Shown here one piece after another: positions 1-8,640 of a stretch of 64,000 bases of DNA. How positions within the stretch are numbered: the first letter of the stretch is position 1; each line of letters starts with the position of its first letter. This DNA is from an uncultured Clostridia bacterium (GTDB taxonomy: Bacteria > Bacillota > Clostridia > Christensenellales > Borkfalkiaceae), in the NCBI GenBank assembly GCA_947589285.1, contig CANPZV010000001.1, positions 20,622 to 84,621 on the forward strand, in the 5' to 3' direction. A model generated the notes under the pieces. That model did no database searches. It was given only the letters and a program-made list of their open reading frames with translations, and was not told the DNA's origin. The position numbers and the translations under genes were made by a program.

Positions 1-731
1 AGCTTTGCAATGAGTTTATCCAAGGGGCTTTGGACGGGCGCGTCCTTGCCGAGCAGCCCCGCGATCTTGCCCATCTCCGTGTCCATGCCCGTGGCGACGA
101 CGACGCAGCGGGCGTTCCCCCGCACGCAGAACGTCCCCATGTGGACGGTGTTGCTCCTCGACGAGAGCGCGGAGGAGGAGACTACTCCGTCGAACTTTTT
201 GACGGGGCGGCTCTCCCCCGTGAGCGTCGATTCGTCCGCGCGGAACCCGTCCGCCGTGATGATGCGGCAATCGGCGGGGATCCTGTCCCCCTCGGACAGC
301 TCGATGACGTCCCCTTTGACAAGAGAGGAGGCGTCCACCGTGAGGAGCTTCCCGTCCCGCACGACCTTCGCCGCGCTCTTCGACATCTCTTTGAGCCGCT
401 CGATCGCCCTGTCCGCGCGGTACTGCTGTAAAAACCCGACGAGGGCGTTGAGCAGAATGATGAAGAGGAGAATGGCGGTGTCGGCGACCTCGCTCATGTC
501 CCCCGTCACGAGGGCGAGCGCGCCCGAAAGGAAGGCGGCGGCGATGAGAATGAGGGTCATGAGATCCTTGAACTGCGCAAAAAAGAGGGCGAGCTTGCTC
601 TTCTTTTTGCCCTCCTCCAGCTCATTTTTCCCGCCCGCAAGCCTGCGCTCCGCCTCCGCCGCGGACAGCCCTCCCTCGCCGCTGTGTACCTCTTCAAAGA
701 CCTCTTTCAGCGTCCTCGCGTACTGTTCCAT
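1..731 (-). CDS. Cation-transporting P-type ATPase, N-terminal part (cut by window edge)
   Basis: The minus strand reads open from an ATG at 731-729 to the window edge, giving about 243 residues. It starts MEQYARTLKEVFEEVHSGEGGLS, an N-terminal cation-ATPase domain. Two membrane helices follow (about residues 55-100), then the actuator domain with DRIPADCRI, the TGES dephosphorylation loop (about residue 165) and NTVHMGT...VVVATGMDTEMGKIA. These are the standard opening motifs of type II (Ca2+-like) P-type ATPases, which pump cations across the membrane using ATP. The phosphorylated DKTGT site and the C-terminal helices lie beyond the window. There is no clear SD before the ATG. The metallophosphoesterase gene diverges from it. 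The ion is not determinable here; calcium is the usual one for this family. Confidence 0.88.
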   Translation of the reverse strand, partial: MEQYARTLKEVFEEVHSGEGGLSAAEAERRLAGGKNELEEGKKKSKLALFFAQFKDLMTLILIAAAFLSGALALVTGDMSEVADTAILLFIILLNALVGFLQQYRADRAIERLKEMSKSAAKVVRDGKLLTVDASSLVKGDVIELSEGDRIPADCRIITADGFRADESTLTGESRPVKKFDGVVSSSALSSRSNTVHMGTFCVRGNARCVVVATGMDTEMGKIAGLLGKDAPVQSPLDKLIAK

Positions 732-838
732 ACGCATAACGTATGACAAAGCGGCACGGATTATGATGTTTTCCCGCCCGCCCGAAGGGAAAGAGACCGT
801 GCGGCGGGCTTTTTGCCCGCGGGGACGGGTCCTTTCGC

Positions 839-867
839 TTGTCTTTTTTTGCAAAACATGCTATACT
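839..867 (+). promoter_or_regulatory. Sigma-70-type promoter giving a probably leaderless mRNA
   Basis: TTGTCT (839-844), a 17-bp spacer and TATACT (862-867) stand just before the metallophosphoesterase start. Only six bases separate the -10 box from the ATG at 874, so transcription is expected to begin at or next to the A of the start codon. No SD is present. Confidence 0.7.
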
Positions 868-873
868 GTGCCC

Positions 874-1569
874 ATGAAAGTCTGGGCGATCAGCGATCTC
901 CACCTCTCGGGCCTCTCGAACAAGCCGATGAACGTGTTCGGGCCTGATTGGGAGGGGCACTTTGAAAAGATCAAGGCCGACTGGCGCGAAAAGGTCGGGG
1001 AGGACGACGTTGTCCTGCTCGGCGGCGACACATCGTGGGGCATGAAGCTCGCCGAGGGCATGTACGACGTCAACGCGCTCTCCGGACTGCCCGCGAGGAA
1101 GGTCCTCATCCGCGGCAATCACGACTATTGGTGGAACGGCATCAGCAAGGTCCGCGCCCTCCGCCCCGACGGCTCCTTCTTCTTCCTCCAAAACGACTGC
1201 GTTAAATTCGGCAACGTCATCATCGCAGGCTCGCGCGGGTGGACGTGCCCCGGGAGTGCGGACTTCACCGAACACGACATGACCCTCTACAAGCGCGAGG
1301 CCGAACGCTTCCGTCTCGCCTTTCACGAGGCGGAGAAGGTACGGGAGGTGGGAGATGTCCTCATCGCCCTCATTCACTTCCCCCCGATGGGCCTGAAACA
1401 GGAGGATACCCTCTTCACCGATCTCTTCAAGGAACACGGGGTCAACAAGGTCGTATTCGGCCACCTGCACGGCAGCGTGTACTTCCCCCTGAAGTGCGAG
1501 AAGGACAGGGCAGAGTACTATTTGACCTCCTGCGACAAGACGAGGTTCTCCCTCACGCGCATCGTATAA
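874..1569 (+). CDS. Calcineurin-like metallophosphoesterase, 231 aa
   Basis: The product begins MKVWAISDLHLS and carries the metal-binding motifs of calcineurin-like phosphoesterases in order: DLH (residues 8-10), GGDTSWG (about 49), GNHDYWW (about 76), a later IHFPP and GHLHG near the C-terminus. It is a soluble cytoplasmic protein of usual length for the small bacterial subfamily that hydrolyses phosphomono- or diesters; the substrate is unknown. An upstream in-frame reading exists back to base 10, but it is antisense to the ATPase gene. The ATG at 874 was chosen because the homology begins there and a good promoter lies immediately before it. A terminator follows at 1585. Confidence 0.88.
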   Translation: MKVWAISDLHLSGLSNKPMNVFGPDWEGHFEKIKADWREKVGEDDVVLLGGDTSWGMKLAEGMYDVNALSGLPARKVLIRGNHDYWWNGISKVRALRPDGSFFFLQNDCVKFGNVIIAGSRGWTCPGSADFTEHDMTLYKREAERFRLAFHEAEKVREVGDVLIALIHFPPMGLKQEDTLFTDLFKEHGVNKVVFGHLHGSVYFPLKCEKDRAEYYLTSCDKTRFSLTRIV

Positions 1570-1584
1570 AAGAATAAATGAATG

Positions 1585-1626
1585 TGCCGTTCACGGCTCT
1601 TCGGGGCCGCGGGCGGCATTTTTTTG
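1585..1626 (+). terminator. Rho-independent terminator
   Basis: A G/C-rich stem (TGCCG...CGGC / GCCG...CGGCA) with a TTCG loop is followed by seven Ts. It closes the metallophosphoesterase transcript. Confidence 0.85.
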
Positions 1627-1678
1627 AAATTTTCTTGTTTCTTTTAGACAAAGAATGAAACTTTTTTCCGTTTCCCCC

Positions 1679-1706
1679 TTGATTTTTTAAGGATATCGGT
1701 TATAAT
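1679..1706 (+). promoter_or_regulatory. Promoter of the EF-G-like gene
   Basis: TTGATT (1679-1684), a 16-bp spacer and a perfect TATAAT (1701-1706). A leader of about 40 nt and the SD AAGGGG precede the ATG at 1755. Confidence 0.75.
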
Positions 1707-1754
1707 GGAAGGGTAGCGTGTCCTTCGGGACAAAATCTATCAAGGGGAATTATT

Positions 1755-3803
1755 ATGAGCCTTACAGCTAAAAACATCAGAAACATCGCCGTCGTCGGCC
1801 ACTCCGGCGAGGGCAAGACGACGCTATGCGAGGCGATGCTCTTCAACGCCAACGCCATCGAGCGCATGGGCAAGATCGAGAACGGGACGACCGTGTGCGA
1901 CTTCGACGATCAGGAGATCGCCCGCCACTCCTCCGTCTCCCTCGCCTGTGCCTACATCAACTGGAAGGATACCAAGCTCAACCTTCTCGACGTGCCCGGG
2001 TTCTATGACTTCGAGGCGGAATTCAATTCGGCGATGCGGGCTTGCGGGGCGGCACTCGTCGTGATGGGTGCAAACGGCACCGTGACCGTCGGCGCGGAGA
2101 AGGCACTCGACTTCTGCTTCCGCAACAAGAAGCCCGTCTTTGTCTTTATCAACGGCATGGACAAGGAGAACGCCAACTACCACGGCACCGTGCAGGCATT
2201 GCAGGAGAAATACAAGGGCAAGATCGCGCCCATCCAGATCCCCATCATGGAGGGGGAGAAGATGACGGGCTACATCAACGTCATCACGGGCACCGCCTAT
2301 AAGTTCTCGGACAAGGGCGTGCAGGAGATCCCCGTCCCCGCCGCATACGAGGGCGAGCTTGCGGAGATGCAGAGCGTTTTGCAGGAATCCGCGGCAGAGA
2401 ACGACGAGGCCCTTCTCGACAAATATTTCGAAGAGAACACCCTCTCCGCAGACGACACCGTACTCGGCCTCCGCAAGGGCATGCAGAGCATCAGCGTCGT
2501 CCCCGTTCTCGCGGGCAGCGCGCTCCTCAACAAGGGCGTCATCAACCTCATGAACGAGCTTTTGAACTACGTTCCCGAGGCCGCAGAGCGTGCGGGACTC
2601 CCCGCGACCGACCTCAGGACGCAGGAACACATCCTCGTGGAATGCGCGGAGGACGCTCCTCTCGCGGCACAGGTATTCAAGACTGCCGTCGATGCCTTTG
2701 TCGGCAAGATGAACTACATCCGCGTCAACCGCGGCGTCCTCAGGACGGGCACCGACGTCTACAATCCCAACACGGATACGACGGAGCGCATCAACTCCCT
2801 GTATGTGGCCCGCGGCAAAAAGCTCGACCCCGTCACCTCCCTCTCGGCTGGCGACATCGGCGTCGTTGCAAAGCTGTCGAACACGGGCACGGGCGACACC
2901 CTCTGCGACGCCGCCGCTCCCGTGCAGTTCGACCCCATCCTCTTCCCCGAACCCACCCTCTCGCTTGCCGTCTCTGTCGCCGTACGCGGCACCGAGGACA
3001 AGGTGTTCGGCGGCCTCAACCGCCTTGCCGAGGAGGACAAGGGCTTTATCGTCCGCAAGAATCACGAGACGGGCGAGACGCTTGTCTGCGGGCAGGGCGA
3101 GGTCCAGCTCGAAATCATCAAGAGGAAGCTGAAGTCCAAGTTCGGTGCGGATGCGGAGTTCTCCACCCCCACCGTTGCCTACCGCGAATCCATCACGGGC
3201 AGAGCGGAGGCCGAGGGCAAGCACAAGAAGCAGTCGGGCGGCGCAGGGCAGTTCGGCGTGGTCAACATCCGCTTTGAGCCGGGTGCGGCGGACGGCATCT
3301 TTGAATTCGTGGACGCGACCGTCGGCGGCTCCGTTCCCAAGCAGTTCATTCCCGCCGTTGAAAAGGGCCTCCGCGAAGCCATTCAGAGGGGCGTACTCGC
3401 AGGGTTCCCCATGGTCAATCTCAAGGCGACACTCTTCGACGGGAAGTCCCACCCCGTAGACAGTAAGGAAATCGCATTCGTCTCGGCAGCACGGCTCTCC
3501 TATGAGGACGGCATTCCCCGCGCAAGGCCCGTCATCTTAGAGCCGATCTCGAGCCTGCGGATCACCGTGCCCGAGCAGTACGTCGGCGACATCATGGGAG
3601 ATCTCAATAAACGCCGCGGCCGCATCATCGGCATGGACACGGTGGACGGCCTGCAAGTCATTACCGCCGAAGCTCCCGAGGGCGAGATCCTCACCTATGC
3701 GACGAGCCTCCGCTCCATGACGCAGGGCAGGGGGAGGTTCCACGCCGAGTTTGCCCGCTATGAGCAGGCACCCGACTCCGTCCTTCAAAGTCTTAAAAAG
3801 TAA
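1755..3803 (+). CDS. EF-G paralogue (EF-G2-like translational GTPase), 682 aa
   Basis: Full-length five-domain EF-G layout: GTPase domain (residues 1-270), domain II, then domains III-V ending in a typical EFG_C region (RITVPEQYVGDIMGDLNKRRGRI). The G motifs differ from the canonical factor. G1 is GHSGEGKTTL instead of GHIDAGKTT, G3 is DVPGF instead of DTPGH, and G4 is NGMDKE instead of NKMD. These substitutions are typical of the EF-G-like paralogue found beside true fusA in many Firmicutes and Actinobacteria; its exact role in ribosome translocation, recycling or protection is not settled. The gene stands alone with its own promoter, SD and downstream palindrome. It is not the housekeeping fusA, because no str operon genes flank it. 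Confidence 0.88.
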   Translation: MSLTAKNIRNIAVVGHSGEGKTTLCEAMLFNANAIERMGKIENGTTVCDFDDQEIARHSSVSLACAYINWKDTKLNLLDVPGFYDFEAEFNSAMRACGAALVVMGANGTVTVGAEKALDFCFRNKKPVFVFINGMDKENANYHGTVQALQEKYKGKIAPIQIPIMEGEKMTGYINVITGTAYKFSDKGVQEIPVPAAYEGELAEMQSVLQESAAENDEALLDKYFEENTLSADDTVLGLRKGMQSISVVPVLAGSALLNKGVINLMNELLNYVPEAAERAGLPATDLRTQEHILVECAEDAPLAAQVFKTAVDAFVGKMNYIRVNRGVLRTGTDVYNPNTDTTERINSLYVARGKKLDPVTSLSAGDIGVVAKLSNTGTGDTLCDAAAPVQFDPILFPEPTLSLAVSVAVRGTEDKVFGGLNRLAEEDKGFIVRKNHETGETLVCGQGEVQLEIIKRKLKSKFGADAEFSTPTVAYRESITGRAEAEGKHKKQSGGAGQFGVVNIRFEPGAADGIFEFVDATVGGSVPKQFIPAVEKGLREAIQRGVLAGFPMVNLKATLFDGKSHPVDSKEIAFVSAARLSYEDGIPRARPVILEPISSLRITVPEQYVGDIMGDLNKRRGRIIGMDTVDGLQVITAEAPEGEILTYATSLRSMTQGRGRFHAEFARYEQAPDSVLQSLKK

Positions 3804-4360
3804 AAAATGAGCGCGGCGGGACTGCTGTCCCGCCGCGCTCATCCTGAGGCCCCAACGGGGCCGAAGGATCCCCTCATCAATAACGAACCCCCACCCCTAC
3901 CCCGCCCCCTTAAAAAGGGGGCAGGCGGGAGGAACGCAAATCTGTCGCCTCCCCCCTTATACATGAGGGGGGAGGGTAGGGTAGGGGGTGCTTCCTCTCG
4001 CTACCCTTGTTTTCGGCGTCATGGTGAGCGCAGTCGAACCATCACCTTATTCTCGTCGCCCCTCTTAGGGGCGACAAGAGCAAACCGCTCATCCTGAGCG
4101 TAGCGAAGGATCCCCTGAACGAAGTCATCGATCGAGGGGATTCTTCAGTCGCTTCGCTCCTTCAGAATGAGCATTGTCCCCCCCACCTTATTCTTGCTGC
4201 CCCTTTTAGGGGAAGTCCCCGAGCTTGCAAGGGGAAAGGGGTTTCGAAACCCCTCTGTCACTTCGTGACATCTCCCCTATAAGGGGAGACAAGAGCAAAC
4301 CGCTCATCCTGAGCGTAGCGAAGGATCCCCTCATCAATAACGAAGCAACACCTCGATTGA
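3804..4360. repeat. Repeat-filled intergenic region
   Basis: No gene is seen here. It holds a 36-bp perfect hairpin (3807-3842, GAGCGCGGCGGGA arms) and a composite repeat (about 3885-4000: 'cccccacccctacccc', 'aaaaagggggcaggcggg', 'ccccccttatacatgagg'), whose close copies lie at 25436-25670 and 41285-41400. Also present are several 'ctcatcctgagcgtagcg'-type units and a 'gaaacccctctgtcacttcg' palindromic unit at 4205-4290. The hairpin has its T-run on the minus-strand side, so it is a poor terminator for the upstream plus-strand gene. Confidence 0.8.
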
Positions 4361-4401
4361 AAACACAAAAGCGGCGGGGCGCACGGTGTGCGCCCCGCCG
4401 C
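4361..4401 (-). terminator. Terminator of pheST
   Basis: A perfect 13-bp G/C stem (4371-4401) is followed on the minus strand by TTTTGTGTTTT. It lies 18 bases past the pheT stop codon. Confidence 0.85.
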
Positions 4402-4418
4402 AATTCTTTTTTCATCAT

Positions 4419-6839
4419 TCAACGCAATTCCGCGCCGAGGTGGTGCCCCAAATTGCCGACGATCTTCCTGAAAAATCCGTCCACCGCCTCGGGCGTGAGG
4501 CCCTTTTCGGCGTTCTCGTCGGGGGCAAAGGTCAGGCGGAAGGCCATGCTCTTCTTTCCCTCGCCGAGCCGCTTGTCGCGGTACACGTCGAAGAGTTCCG
4601 CCCGCTTCACGGCCTTACATGCGCGGAGAATGCACTCCGTCATCTCGGCACAGGTGACCTTTTCGTCCACGACGACGGCGAGGTCGCGCTCCACGTCGGG
4701 GAACTTGGGCAGGTTGTGATAGGCAATGTCCCGCCTGAACTTTTTCTTCATTCCGTCGTAGTCGAGTTCGGCGACATACACCTTCCTCTCGAGGGCGAGT
4801 TCCGTAGCGATCTCGGGGTGAAGCTCCCCGAGAAAGCCGACCTCCTTCTCTCCGAGGAGGACCTTTGCGGAGACCCCGGGGTGCAGGAAGGGCTTCTCGG
4901 TGCGGGCGAAGGAAATTTTCAGGTCGAACGCCTCGGCAACGGCTTCGACGGCTCCCTTGAGGTCGAAGAAGTCCCCCTCCCCCCAGAGGGCAAGCACGGC
5001 CTTTTCCCGCTCGGCGGGAAGCTCTTTCAGGGGAAGTTCCTCGGCGAGATAGACGTTGGCAAGCTCGAAGAGACGCCCGCTCTCGTTGCCCCGCCGCACG
5101 TTGCGGACGACGTTTTGGAGCATGGAGGGGAGCAGGAGCGTCCGCATGACGGAGAGGTCCTCGCTGATGGGGTTGAGGATCTTCACGGCCCTCCGCTCGC
5201 AGGCGTCGGCGGGAAGGCGGAGGAGGTCGAAGTCCTTGGGCGAATAGAAGGAGTAGTTGCACGCCTCCATGAAGCCCTCGTCCGCGAGGACGCGCTTGAA
5301 TTTGAGCTGGGTCTCCTGCGCGGGAGTGAGGCCGCCCATCGTGACCGTCGCATTCTTGAGGAAGGTCGGCTCGATGTGGTCGTACCCATACATTCTGATA
5401 ACCTCCTCGGCGAGGTCGGGCCAGCCCTCGATATCTCCCCTCCAAAGGGGCACTTTGACGGAAAATGAGGCACCCATGTCCGTGACCTCGAAGCCGAGAC
5501 GCCCCAAAATGGCATTCACTTCCTCCTTGGGCACAGAGATGCCGAGGAGGGAATTTATCTTTTCATACGTCGTCGCGATCTCCTGCCGCGCGAGGTCTCT
5601 GAGCTGCTTGTCGCAGAACTCGGGGAGGAAGAGATCGGACGTGGGCGTGCCGCAGCCCAACTTCCGGACGAGGCAGAGGGCGCGTTGCATCCCGTAGTGC
5701 GGGAGGATGGGGTAGACGCCCTTCTCGAAGCGGGCGGAGGAATCGCTCCTCTGTCCGAGGGCGCGGGACGTCTTTCTTACGCTGTCACGGGCAAAGGTCG
5801 CCGCCTCGAAAAAGACCTCCGTCGTGTCCTCGCGGATCTCGCTGTTGAGACCGCCCATGACCCCTGCGAGCGCGACGGGACGGTCGGCGTCGCAGATGAG
5901 GAGATTATCGGGCGTGAGCGTGAACTCCTTTTCGTCGAGCGTCGTGATCTTCTCCCCCGCCTCCGCGCGGCGCACAACAACGGCGTCCCCATGGAGAAAG
6001 CGTCTGTCGAAGGCGTGCATGGGCTGCCCGACTTCCAAAAGCACATAGTTGGTGATGTCTACGATGTTGTTCACCGAGCGCATTCCGCAGAGCGCGAGCC
6101 GCCGCCGCAGCCATTGGGGGGACTTCCCGATCCCGACGCCCTTCACATAGCTCCCGACGTAGCGCGGGCAGAGCGCGGGTTCTTTCACCTCGACGGTGAA
6201 TTTGACGTCGGACGGCTCCGCTCTGTAGGGGGAGGCAGGCATAAATCCGCCGTGCGGGATCCCGAGGACGGCCGCGACTTCGCAGGCGATCCCCAAGATG
6301 CTCTGGCAATCGGGGCGGTTGGCCGTCACGGCGACGTCGAAGATATAGTCGTCGATGCCGACGACGGGCTTGATGTCCTCCCCCGCCTCGGCCTCGCTCC
6401 CGAGAATGAGGATGCCGTTGACCTCCGCGCCCTCATAGAAGTCGTCATTGATGCCGAGTTCCTCGCCCGAGCAGAACATGCCCTCGCTCGTGACGCCGCG
6501 GAGCTTGCCCGTCTTGATCTTCTGGAAGCCGCCCTCATGACGGACGGAGGAGCCGTCAAGGGCGACGGGCACGGCCGCGCCCGCAAAGACGTTCGTCGCG
6601 GCGGTGACGATCTGCTTTGTCCCGTAGCTCCCGCAGTCCACTTGGCAGACGGTGAGCCTGTCCGCGTCGGGGTGCTTTTCGCAGGACAAGATCTTGCCGA
6701 CGACGACTTTTTCGACGCCCTCGCCGACGTAGATGAGTTCCTCGACCTCAAACCCGCACGAGAAGAGCTTCTGTTGCAACTCCTCGGCGGAGATATTGAC
6801 GTCTACATATTCCTTCAACCACGAAAAAGGTATTTTCAT
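4419..6839 (-). CDS. pheT: Phenylalanine-tRNA ligase beta subunit, 806 aa
   Basis: PheT pairs with PheS in an (alpha-beta)2 enzyme that charges tRNA-Phe. The order of domains is complete: N-terminal EMAP-type tRNA-binding fold (CEKHPDADRLTVCQVDCG, about residues 53-70), the B3/B4 editing region, the B5 domain, the catalytic-like core, and a C-terminal FDX-ACB anticodon-binding domain (FPDVERDLAVVVDEKVTCAEM). The length matches the usual roughly 800 residues. The ATG at 6839 has the SD AAAGGAG. It follows pheS after 240 bp of repeat-bearing spacer and shares its T-box-controlled transcript, unless the spacer hides another signal. A strong terminator follows. Confidence 0.97.
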   Translation of the reverse strand: MKIPFSWLKEYVDVNISAEELQQKLFSCGFEVEELIYVGEGVEKVVVGKILSCEKHPDADRLTVCQVDCGSYGTKQIVTAATNVFAGAAVPVALDGSSVRHEGGFQKIKTGKLRGVTSEGMFCSGEELGINDDFYEGAEVNGILILGSEAEAGEDIKPVVGIDDYIFDVAVTANRPDCQSILGIACEVAAVLGIPHGGFMPASPYRAEPSDVKFTVEVKEPALCPRYVGSYVKGVGIGKSPQWLRRRLALCGMRSVNNIVDITNYVLLEVGQPMHAFDRRFLHGDAVVVRRAEAGEKITTLDEKEFTLTPDNLLICDADRPVALAGVMGGLNSEIREDTTEVFFEAATFARDSVRKTSRALGQRSDSSARFEKGVYPILPHYGMQRALCLVRKLGCGTPTSDLFLPEFCDKQLRDLARQEIATTYEKINSLLGISVPKEEVNAILGRLGFEVTDMGASFSVKVPLWRGDIEGWPDLAEEVIRMYGYDHIEPTFLKNATVTMGGLTPAQETQLKFKRVLADEGFMEACNYSFYSPKDFDLLRLPADACERRAVKILNPISEDLSVMRTLLLPSMLQNVVRNVRRGNESGRLFELANVYLAEELPLKELPAEREKAVLALWGEGDFFDLKGAVEAVAEAFDLKISFARTEKPFLHPGVSAKVLLGEKEVGFLGELHPEIATELALERKVYVAELDYDGMKKKFRRDIAYHNLPKFPDVERDLAVVVDEKVTCAEMTECILRACKAVKRAELFDVYRDKRLGEGKKSMAFRLTFAPDENAEKGLTPEAVDGFFRKIVGNLGHHLGAELR

Positions 6840-7079
6840 TTTTGTCTCCTTTGATTGTTGATGATGCGGCGATCCTTCGGCACGCGCTTTCGCGCGGCTC
6901 AGGATGACGGGATCGGAATGCGTTGCCCACCCCCCTACCCCCCCTCCTCGGGAGGGGGCGAGGGTCTCCCGCCCATTCTGAGGGTCCCCCCGAAGAATCC
7001 CCTCGGTCGATGACTTCGTTTAGGGGATCCTTCGGTCGCTCCGCTTCCTCAGGATGAGCGCGGTGCGCTCAATTTTCAA
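6840..7079. repeat. Repeat-bearing spacer inside the pheS-pheT unit
   Basis: Holds the 'cccacccccctacccc' G/C repeat and several 'ctgagg...gaatcccctcg' units between two genes that are usually nearly adjacent. No separate promoter is evident. Confidence 0.7.
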
Positions 7080-8099
7080 TTATCCCTTGAATTGTTCCAA
7101 AAACCTGACGTCGTTTTCGGTCAGGAGTTTGATGTTGTTGATGCCGTATTTGAGCATGGCGATGCGCTCGATGCCCATGCCGAAGGCAAAGCCCGTGTAT
7201 TCGTCGGGATCGACGCCGCAATTTTCAAGCACGCGGCGGTTGACCATGCCCGCGCCGAGGACCTCGATCCACCCCGTGCCCTTGCACAGGGGACAGCCCT
7301 TGCCGCCGCAGTTGTGACAGCTCACATCGACCTCGACCGACGGCTCCGTGAAGGGGAAATAGCTCGGGCGAAGCCTCGTCTTGCTCGTCTCGGAGAACAT
7401 CTCCTTGGCGAACTTGTCGAGCATGCCCTGAAGGTCGCACAGTGTGATCCCCCTGTCCACGACAAGCCCCTCCATCTGGTGGAACATGGGCGAATGGGTC
7501 GCATCGTCGTCCGAGCGGAACACCCGCCCCGGGGAGAGCATCTTGATGGGCGGCTTCTTCTGTTCCATGAGCCTGATCTGCCCCGCGCTCGTCTGCGTGC
7601 GGAGGAGGAATTCGTCGGTCAGATAGAAGGTGTCCTGCATGTCGCGGGCGGGGTGGTCCGCGGGCGTGTTGAGGGCGGTGAAGTTGTAGTAATCGTTCTC
7701 GATCTCGGGTCCCTCAAAGACCTCGAACCCCATGCCCGAGAAGATGTCGATCAGCTCGTTCTTGACCCGCGTGACGGGGTGGAGCGCGCCCTCCCGCTTT
7801 CTTCTGCCCGGCATGGTGACGTCCACTTGCTCGGCGGCGAGCTTTCTTTCAAGCTCCCTCCGCTTCATCTTCTCCTCATGCTCGGCGAACATCGCCTCGA
7901 GCTTTTCCCGAAGCGCGTTGACCTGCTTGCCGAAGGCGGGGCGCATCTCTGCCGCGATCTCCTTCATGCGCTTCATGAGCGCGGTGACCTTGCCCGCCTT
8001 GCCGAGGAACTTCATGCGCGCCTCATACAGAGCCTTGCTGTCCTCCGCAACGGAGGCGGCCTCCTCGGCCTCCTCTACGATCTTGTCGTTTTCGTCCAT
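7080..8099 (-). CDS. pheS: Phenylalanine-tRNA ligase alpha subunit, 339 aa
   Basis: Class II synthetase catalytic subunit. It has an N-terminal coiled coil (residues 1-85), motif 1 around [21 protein letters not shown], motif 2 ([14 protein letters not shown]) and motif 3 ([15 protein letters not shown]). The [17 protein letters not shown] knuckle is the usual Firmicute-type insertion. The start at 8099 (MDENDK) was chosen because AGGAG lies eight bases upstream; longer in-frame readings run into the T-box terminator. It works with pheT downstream. Confidence 0.97.
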   Translation of the reverse strand: MDENDKIVEEAEEAASVAEDSKALYEARMKFLGKAGKVTALMKRMKEIAAEMRPAFGKQVNALREKLEAMFAEHEEKMKRRELERKLAAEQVDVTMPGRRKREGALHPVTRVKNELIDIFSGMGFEVFEGPEIENDYYNFTALNTPADHPARDMQDTFYLTDEFLLRTQTSAGQIRLMEQKKPPIKMLSPGRVFRSDDDATHSPMFHQMEGLVVDRGITLCDLQGMLDKFAKEMFSETSKTRLRPSYFPFTEPSVEVDVSCHNCGGKGCPLCKGTGWIEVLGAGMVNRRVLENCGVDPDEYTGFAFGMGIERIAMLKYGINNIKLLTENDVRFLEQFKG

Positions 8100-8112
8100 A
8101 TCTGCTCCTTTT

Positions 8113-8360
8113 TTTACAAAAAACCCCGTTCCGAAGCCGGAACAGGGCGAAAATTTTCGCGGTACCACCTGTCTTCGCGTCCCCCAAAGAGGAGACGCCT
8201 CGTTGCCCTTAACGCGGGAGAACGGCTTTTCTTAAAGTTCGTTTCGGAAAAGCGGCTCGCGGGGGAATACCGCACCTTGCCCATGGCAGCCTCCCAGCCG
8301 AAGGGCCGCCTCTCTGGAATGGACTTTTGTTGCGTCTTTCCCGTATCAATGCCGTTGGTC
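8113..8360 (-). ncRNA. T-box leader controlling pheST
   Basis: On the minus strand the conserved T-box core AGGTGGTACCGCG occupies 8170-8158. It is followed by a terminator (8146-8111: CCCTGTTCCGG-CTTC-GGAAC.GGG then TTTTTT) just before the pheS SD. Upstream, a GA-kink-like CAGAGAGG and a long Stem I region are visible. The candidate specifier is UUC (8267-8265, inside GGTATTCCCC), which matches Phe. In this class uncharged tRNA-Phe pairs with the specifier and the UGGN bulge and blocks the terminator, raising expression when Phe-tRNA is scarce. The core and terminator are certain; the specifier position is tentative. Confidence 0.93.
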
Positions 8361-8362
8361 TC

Positions 8363-8391
8363 AGTGTACCATCTGGCCTCGAGAAAGTCAA
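8363..8391 (-). promoter_or_regulatory. Promoter of the pheST T-box transcript
   Basis: TTGACT (8391-8386), a 17-bp spacer and TACACT (8368-8363) on the minus strand, placed just upstream of Stem I. Confidence 0.8.
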
Positions 8392-8548
8392 GCGATTTTA
8401 TCCACAAAACCGAAGGCGCGGCGCGGAAGAACGCCCGCAAAGGGGGACAAAACCAAAATTTTCCTTGATTTTTGCAAAATTTGTCGGATTTTGCAAAAAA
8501 ATTTTTTCAAAACCCGAAATTTTAACGCTTCTTTAACGCTTCTCCCGC

Positions 8549-8634
8549 TATAATGGTCCTATTCTTCCCTCTGTTCATAGTACCTCCACATATAGGAAGG
8601 CGTCCCCGCTTCGGCGGAGACGCCTTCTTTTTTT
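8549..8634 (+). ncRNA. Possible small plus-strand transcript
   Basis: A perfect TATAAT (8549-8554) on the plus strand is followed 40 bases later by a strong terminator (9-bp GAAGGCGTC/GACGCCTTC stem at 8596-8627, then seven Ts). Both flanking genes read the other way, so neither uses this terminator. It would define an RNA of about 75 nt, also antisense to the tail of the mreB-like transcript. The -35 region is poor, so this may only be a one-sided hairpin. Confidence 0.3.
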
Positions 8635-8640
8635 CATCTT

